Below, piece after piece: positions 56,885 to 64,000 of a stretch of 64,000 nt of DNA. The stretch spans positions 19,366,477 through 19,430,476 of the forward strand of contig NC_079423.1 in NCBI RefSeq assembly GCF_026213295.1, written 5' to 3'. Within the stretch, counting starts at the first letter, position 1; the number at the start of each line of letters is the position of its first letter. This stretch comes from Gadus chalcogrammus (taxonomy: Eukaryota; Chordata; Actinopteri; Gadiformes; Gadidae). The position numbers were made by a program, and so were the translations under genes. The notes below the pieces were generated by a model that saw only the letters and a program-made list of their open reading frames with translations, was not told the origin of the DNA and made no database searches.

Positions 56885-58879
56885 AAATGTTGATATCTCT
56901 GTCAATTTCAATGCAAACGTGTTACTAAGCTTACCAAAGGGTTGAAGGGCCAAACTCCACCATTTGCAAGTGGTCAAAAAGTGATTCTAACGCTCTGAAA
57001 AGCATTTTGCGCTCATAAAAACAAGAAATGTTGATATCTCTGTCAATTTCAATGCAAACGTGTTACTAAGCTCACCAAAGGGTTATAGGGCCATACTCCA
57101 CCATTTGGAGGTAGTTTTGAGCAAAATCAACAGTGTAAAGTCAAAAACACATTGTTGGTCAAAAAGTGATTCTTATGCTCTGAAAAGCATTTTGCGCTCA
57201 CAAAAACAAGAAATGTTGATATCTCTGTCAATTTCAATGCAAACGTGTTACTAAGCTCACCAAAGGGTTATAGGGTCATACTCCACCATTTGGAGGTAGT
57301 TTTGAGCAAAATCAACAGTGTAAAGTCAAAAACACATTGTTGGTCAAAAAGTGATTCTTACGCTCTGAAAAGCATTTTGCGCTCACAAAAACAAGAAATG
57401 TTGATATCTCTGTCAATTTCAATGCAAACGTGTTACTAAGCTCACCAAATGGTTGAAGGGCCAAACTTACCTTTTGGAAGTGATCAAAAAGTGATTCTAA
57501 CGCTCTGAAAAGCATTTTGCGCTGAAAAAAACAAGAAATTTTGATATCTCTGTCAATTTCAATGCAAACGTGTTAGTAAGCTTACCAAAGGGCTGAAGGG
57601 CCAAACTCCACCATTTGGAAGTGATCAAAAAGTGATTCTAACGCTCTGAAAAGCATTTTGCGCTCATAAAAACAAGAAATGTTGATATCTCTGTCAATTT
57701 CAATGCAAACGTGTTACTAAGCTCACCAAAGGGTTATAGGGCAATACTCCACCATTTGGAAGTAGTTTTGAGCAAAATCTGCAATGTAATGTCAAAAACA
57801 CATTGTTGGTCAAAAAGTGATTCATACGCTCTGAAAAGCATTTTGCGCTCATAAAAACAAGAAATATTGATATTTGTCAATTTCAATGCAAACGTGTTAC
57901 TAAGCTCACCAAAGGGTTATCGGGCCATACTCCACCATTTGGAAGTAGTTTTGAGCAAAATCGACATTGTAAAGTCAAAAACACATTGTTGGTCAAAAAG
58001 TGATTCTTGCGCTCTGAAAAGCATTTTGCGCTCATAAAACCAAGAAATGTTGATATCTCTGTCAATTTCAATGCAAACGTGTTACTAAGCTCACCAAAGG
58101 GTTATAGGGCCATACTCCACCATTTTTGGAAGTAGTTTTGAGCAAAATCAACAATGTAAAGTCAAAAACACATTGTTGGTCAAAAAGTGATTCTTACGCT
58201 CTGAAAAGCTTTTTGCGCTCATAAAAACAAGAAATATTGATATTTGTCAATTTCAATGCAAACGTGTTACTAAGCTCACCAAAGGTTTATAGGGCCATAC
58301 TCCACCATTTGGAAGTAGTTTTGAGCAAAATCGACATTGTAAAGTCAAAAACACATTGTTGGTCAAAAAGTGATTCTTGCGCTCTGAAAAGCATTTTGCG
58401 CTCATAAAAACAAGAAATGTTGATATCTCTGTCAATTTCAATGCAAACGTGTTACTAAGCTTACCAAAGGGTTGAAGGGCAAAACTCCACCATTTGGAAG
58501 TGATCAAAAAGTGATTCTAACGCTCTGAAAAGCATTTTGCGCTCATAAAAACAAGAAATGTTGATATCTCTGTCAATTTCAATGCAAACGTGTTACTAAG
58601 CTCACCGTAGCGTTATAGGGCCAACTCCACCATTTGGAAGTGATCAAAAAGTGATTCTAACGCTCTGAAAAGCATTTTGCGCTCATAAGCAAGAAATGTT
58701 GATATCTCTGTCAATTTCAATGCAAACGTATTACTAAGCTCACCACAGGGTTATAGGGCCATTACTCCACCATTTGGAAGTAGTTTTGAGCAAAATCAAC
58801 AATGTAAGGTCAAAGACACATTGTTGGCCAAAAAGTGATTCTAGCGCTCTGAAAAGCATTTTGCGCTCGTAAAAACAAG
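56885..58879. repeat. 1,995-bp tandem duplication, first member (diverged L2 units)
   Basis: This segment contains several L2 units and their relatives, with marked variants TTTGCAAGTGG (56965), CTTACCTTTTGG (57466), GCTGAAAAAA (57522), ATATTTGTC (57871), CCATTTTTGG (58129) and ATAAGCAAG (58686). All except CCATTTTTGG recur in order in the next 1.8 kb. Confidence 0.85.
57082..57266. repeat. Diverged long monomer L2, exemplar (185 bp)
   Basis: L2 has CATACTCC in place of CATTACTCC, TTGGAGGTAG, CAGTGTAAAGTC, GGTCAAAAAG and CTTATGCTC or CTTACGCTC, with GCTCACAAAAAC at the end. One arm of the inverted repeat is weakened (CAACAGTGT against ACATTGTTG). Closely related forms occur near 32345, 41330, 55265, 56755, 61570, 62345, 62695 and 63510. 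Confidence 0.85.
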
Positions 58880-60687
58880 AAATGTTGATATCTCTGTCAA
58901 TTTCAATGCAAACGTGTTACTAAGCTTACCAAAGGGTTGAAGGGCCAAACTCCACCATTTGCAAGTGGTCAAAAAGTGATTCTAACGCTCTGAAAAGCAT
59001 TTTGCGCTCATAAAAACAAGAAATGTTGATATCTCTGTCAATTTCAATGCAAACGTGTTACTAAGCTCACCAAAGGGTTATAGGGCCATACTCCACCATT
59101 TGGAGGTAGTTTTGAGCAAAATCAACAGTGTAAAGTCAAAAACACATTGTTGGTCAAAAAGTGATTCTTATGCTCTGAAAAGCATTTTGCGCTCACAAAA
59201 ACAAGAAATGTTGATATCTCTGTCAATTTCAATGCAAACGTGTTACTAAGCTCACCAAAGGGTTATAGGGTCATACTCCACCATTTGGAGGTAGTTTTGA
59301 GCAAAATCAACAGTGTAAAGTCAAAAACACATTGTTGGTCAAAAAGTGATTCTTACGCTCTGAAAAGCATTTTGCGCTCACAAAAACAAGAAATGTTGAT
59401 ATCTCTGTCAATTTCAATGCAAACGTGTTACTAAGCTCACCAAATGGTTGAAGGGCCAAACTTACCTTTTGGAAGTGATCAAAAAGTGATTCTAACGCTC
59501 TGAAAAGCATTTTGCGCTGAAAAAAACAAGAAATTTTGATATCTCTGTCAATTTCAATGCAAACGTGTTAGTAAGCTTACCAAAGGGCTGAAGGGCCAAA
59601 CTCCACCATTTGGAAGTGATCAAAAAGTGATTCTAACGCTCTGAAAAGCATTTTGCGCTCATAAAAACAAGAAATGTTGATATCTCTGTCAATTTCAATG
59701 CAAACGTGTTACTAAGCTCACCAAAGGGTTATAGGGCAATACTCCACCATTTGGAAGTAGTTTTGAGCAAAATCTGCAATGTAATGTCAAAAACACATTG
59801 TTGGTCAAAAAGTGATTCATACGCTCTGAAAAGCATTTTGCGCTCATAAAAACAAGAAATATTGATATTTGTCAATTTCAATGCAAACGTGTTACTAAGC
59901 TCACCAAAGGGTTATCGGGCCATACTCCACCATTTGGAAGTAGTTTTGAGCAAAATCGACATTGTAAAGTCAAAAACACATTGTTGGTCAAAAAGTGATT
60001 CTTGCGCTCTGAAAAGCATTTTGCGCTCATAAAACCAAGAAATGTTGATATTTGTCAATTTCAATGCAAACGTGTTACTAAGCTCACCAAAGGTTTATAG
60101 GGCCATACTCCACCATTTGGAAGTAGTTTTGAGCAAAATCGACATTGTAAAGTCAAAAACACATTGTTGGTCAAAAAGTGATTCTTGCGCTCTGAAAAGC
60201 ATTTTGCGCTCATAAAAACAAGAAATGTTGATATCTCTGTCAATTTCAATGCAAACGTGTTACTAAGCTTACCAAAGGGTTGAAGGGCAAAACTCCACCA
60301 TTTGGAAGTGATCAAAAAGTGATTCTAACGCTCTGAAAAGCATTTTGCGCTCATAAAAACAAGAAATGTTGATATCTCTGTCAATTTCAATGCAAACGTG
60401 TTACTAAGCTCACCGTAGCGTTATAGGGCCAACTCCACCATTTGGAAGTGATCAAAAAGTGATTCTAACGCTCTGAAAAGCATTTTGCGCTCATAAGCAA
60501 GAAATGTTGATATCTCTGTCAATTTCAATGCAAACGTATTACTAAGCTCACCACAGGGTTATAGGGCCATTACTCCACCATTTGGAAGTAGTTTTGAGCA
60601 AAATCAACAATGTAAGGTCAAAGACACATTGTTGGCCAAAAAGTGATTCTAGCGCTCTGAAAAGCATTTTGCGCTCGTAAAAACAAG
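58880..60687. repeat. 1,995-bp tandem duplication, second member (1,808 bp)
   Basis: This member matches the previous segment at an offset of 1,995 bp up to about 60050 and 1,808 bp after that. The missing 187 bp is one long unit (the CCATTTTTGG one). The joint reads AAACCAAGAAATGTTGATAT followed by TTGTCAATTTC, a clean exchange within monomer homology. Confidence 0.85.
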
Positions 60688-63600
60688 AAATGTTGATATC
60701 TCTGTCAATTTTAATGCAAACGTGTTACTAAGCTCACCACAGGGTTATAGGGCCATTACTCCACCATTTGGAAGTAGTTTTGAGCAAAATCAACAATGTA
60801 AGGTCAAAGACACATTGTTGGCCAAAAAGTGATTCTAGCGCTCTGAAAAGCATTTTGCGCTCATAAAAACAAGAAATGTTGATATCTCTGTCAATTTCAA
60901 TGCAAACGTGTTACTAAGCTCACCGTAGCGTTATAGGGCCAACTCCACCATTTGGAAGCGATCAAAAAGTGATTCTAACGCTCTGAAAAGCATTTTGCGC
61001 TCATAAACAAGAAATGTTGATATCTCTGTCAATTTCAATGCAAACGTATTACTAAGCTCACCACAGGGTTATAGGGCCATTACTCCACCATTTGGAAGTA
61101 GTTTTGAGCAAAATCGACATTGTAAAGTCAAAAACACATTGTTGGTCAAAAAGTGATTCTTGCGCTCTGAAAAGCATTTTGCGCTCATAAAAACAAGAAA
61201 TGTTGATATCTCTGTCAATTTCAATGCAAACGTGTTACTAAGCTCACCACAGTGTTATAGGGCCATTACTCCACCATTTGGAAGTAGTTTTGAGCAAAAT
61301 CAACAATGTAAGGTCAAAAACACATTGTAGGCCAAAAAGTGATTCTAGCGCTCTGAAAAGCATTTTGCGCTCATAAAAATAAGACATGTTGATATCTCTG
61401 TCAATTTCAATGCAAACGTGTTACTAAGCTTACCAAAGGGTTGAAGGGCCAAACTCCACCATTTGGAAGTGATCAAAAAGTGATTCTAACGCTCTGAAAA
61501 GCATTTTGCGCTCATAAAAACAAGAAATGTTGATATCTCTGTCAATTTCAATGCAAACTTGCTACTAAGCTCACCAAAGGGTTATAGGGCCATACTTCAC
61601 CATTTGGAGGTAGTTTTGAGCAAAATCAACAATGTAAAGTCAAAAACACATTGTTGGTCAAAAAATGATTCTTACGCTCTGAAAAGCATTTTGCGCACAT
61701 AAAAACAAGAAATGTTGATATCTCTGTCAATTTCAATGCAAACGTGTTACTAAGCTCACCGTAGCGTTATAGGGCCAACTCCACCATTTGGAAGCGATCA
61801 AAAAGTGATTCTAACGCTCTGAAAAGCATTTTGCGCTCATAAACAAGAAATGTTGATATCTCTGTCAATTTCAATGCAAACGTATTACTAAGCTCACCAC
61901 AGGGTTATAGGGCCATTACTCCACCATTTGGAAGTAGTTTTGAGCAAAATCAACAATGTAAGGTCAAAAACACATTGTTGGCCAAGAAGTGATTCTAGCG
62001 CTCTGAAAAGCATTTTGCGCTCATAAAAATAAGACATGTTGATATCTCTGTCAATTTCAATGCAAACGTGTTACTAAGCTTACCAAAGGGTTGAAGGGCC
62101 AAACTCCACCATTTGGAAGTGATCAAAAAGTGATTCTAACGCTCTGAAAAGCATTTTGCGCTCATAAACAAGAAAAGTTGATATCTCTGTCAATTTCAAT
62201 GCAAACGTGTTACTAAGCTCACCGTAGCGTTATAGGGCCAACTCCACCATTTGGAAGTGATCAAAAAGTGATTCTAACGCTCTGAAAAGCATTTTGCGCT
62301 CATAAACAAGAAATGTTGATATCTCTGTCAATTTCAATGCAAACGTGTTACTAAGCTCACCAAAGGGTTATAGGGCCATACTTCACCATTTGGAGGTAGT
62401 TTTGAGCAAAATCAACAATGTAAAGTCAAAAACACATTGTTGGCCAAAAAGTGATTCTAGCGCTCTGAAAAGCATTTTGCGCTCATAAAAATAAGACATG
62501 TTGATATCTCTGTCAATTTCAATGCAAACGTGTTACTAAGCTTACCAAAGGGTTGAAGGGCCAAACTCCACCATTTGGAAGTGATCAAAAAGTGATTCTA
62601 ACGCTCTGAAAAGCATTTTGCGCTCATAAAAACAAGAAATGTTGATATCTCTGTCAATTTCAATGCAAACTTGCTACTAAGCTCAACAAAGGGTTATAGG
62701 GCCATACTTCACCATTTGGAGGTAGTTTTGAGCAAAATCAACAATGTAAAGTCAAAAACACATTGTTGGTCAAAAAATGATTCTTACGCTCTGAAAAGCA
62801 TTTTGCGCACATAAAAACAAGAAATGTTGATATCTCCGTCAATTTCAATGCAAACGTGTTACTAAGCTCACCGTAGCGTTATAGGGCCAACTCCACCATT
62901 TGGAAGTGATCAAAAAGTGATTCTAACGCTCTGAAAAGCATTTTGCGCTCATAAACAAGAAATGTTGATATCTCTGTCAATTTCAATGCAAACGTGTTAC
63001 TAAGCTCACCACAGGGTTATAGGGCCATTACTCCACCATTTGGAAGTAGTTTTGAGCAAAATCAACAATGTAAGGTCAAAGACACATTGTTGGCCAAAAA
63101 GTGATTCTGGCGCTCTGAAAAGCATTTTGCGCTCATAAAAACAAGAAATGTTGATATCTCTGTCAATTTCAATGCAAACGTGTTACTAAGCTCACCACAG
63201 GGTTATAGGGCCATTACTCCACCATTTGGAAGTATTTTTGAGCAAAATCAACAATGTAAGGTCAAAAACACATTGTAGGCCAAAAAGTGATTCTAGCGCT
63301 CTGAAAAGCATTTTGCGCTCATAAAAATAAGACATAATATATCTCTGTCAATTTCAATGCAAACGTGTTACTAAGCTTACCAAAGGGTTGAAGGGCCAAA
63401 CTCCACCATTTGGAAGTGATCAAAAAGTGATTCTAACGCTCTGAAAAGCATTTTGCGCTCATAAAACAAGAAATGTTGATATCTCTGTCAATTTCAATGC
63501 AAACGTGTTACTAAGCTCACCAAAGGGTTATAGGGCCATACTTCACCATTTGGAGGTAGTTTTGAGCAAAATCAACAATGTAAAGTCAAAAACACATTGT

Positions 63601-64000
63601 TGGTCAAAAAATGATTCTTACGCTCTGAAAAGCATTTTGCGCTCGTAAAAACAAGAAATGTTGATATCTCTGTCAATTTTAATGCAAACGTGTTACTAAG
63701 CTCACCACAGGGTTATAGGGCCATTACTCCACCATTTGGAAATAGTTTTGAGCAAAATCAACAATGTAAGGTCAAAGACACATTGTTGGCCAAAAAGTGA
63801 TTCTAGCGCTCTGAAAAGCATTTTGCGCTCATAAAAACAAGAAATGTTGATATCTCTGTCAATTTCAATGCAAACGTGTTACTAAGCTCACCGTAGCGTT
63901 ATAGGGCCAACTCCACCATTTGGAAGCGATCAAAAAGTGATTCTAACGCTCTGAAAAGCATTTTGCGCTCATAAACAAGAAATGTTGATATCTCTGTCAA
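60688..64000. repeat. Satellite array, right end of window
   Basis: This is continuous satellite with no gene, running off the window, so the array is longer than seen here. It mixes L, L2, S and S'. The combination CTCGTAAAAAC...CAATTTTAATGC...GGAAGCGATC at 60676-60960 reappears at 63644-63928, an offset of 2,968 bp. The rare GACATAATATATC at 63331 is shared with 56560. Confidence 0.93.

Noticed and set aside
57060..57254. Plus-strand 64-codon frames in L2 units (also 57245, 59055, 59240)
   Set aside because: They span single 185-bp satellite units, overlap one another by unit repetition and have no protein features.
1..64000. A CRISPR array or other regular direct-repeat system
   Set aside because: The units are 138-186 bp, contiguous and without unique spacers, and lie around a eukaryotic retrotransposon. 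This is satellite DNA.

Overview
This window is eukaryotic and almost entirely tandem satellite DNA. The satellite is interrupted only by two near-identical, full-length Ty3/gypsy-type LTR retrotransposons. I see no host gene, tRNA, rRNA or prokaryotic feature. The organism is probably an animal, most likely a ray-finned fish. That inference rests on the Mag-like gag-pol, its short LTRs and a tRNA-Leu-type primer site, together with a large AT-rich satellite. No sequence search was possible, so the species is not known.

Layout: satellite 1-9077; retroelement copy 1 at 9078-13994; satellite 13995-18168; retroelement copy 2 at 18169-23085; satellite 23086-64000. The satellite uses monomers of two lengths that share most of their sequence. 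The short form S is 138 bp, with a 139-bp variant S'. The long form L is 186 bp, with a diverged 185-bp form L2. L carries a 47-bp module where S has 3 bp. That module holds a 9-bp inverted repeat containing two opposed SOX-consensus motifs. S, S' and L are ordered into higher-order units; between 1621 and 6300 successive units are 973, 649, 973, 1111 and 973 bp long. Larger duplications overlie this: a 9,230-bp tandem duplication carrying the retroelement, a block of about 5.8 kb repeated about 8,985 bp downstream (32.3-38.1 and 41.3-47.1 kb), a 1,995-bp tandem duplication (56.9-60.7 kb) and a 2,968-bp offset repeat at the right end.

Each retroelement is 4,917 bp with 170-bp LTRs that read as identical, a tRNA-Leu-type primer site, one uninterrupted 1,371-codon gag-pol frame, a polypurine tract and a 5-bp target duplication GATAT. 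Both copies sit at the same base of the same rare monomer variant, in the same flanking haplotype. I noticed one base difference between them (T11450/G20541). Two unoccupied versions of the same site remain at 7176 and 16406. The simplest history is one recent insertion into the satellite, followed by array expansion (unequal exchange between matching monomers) that copied the element as a passenger.

From about 26.4 kb onward the satellite shows many one-base length changes, concentrated at 27.9-28.3 kb. This may reflect sequence or assembly quality rather than biology. The array may be centromeric or pericentromeric, but nothing in the sequence proves it.
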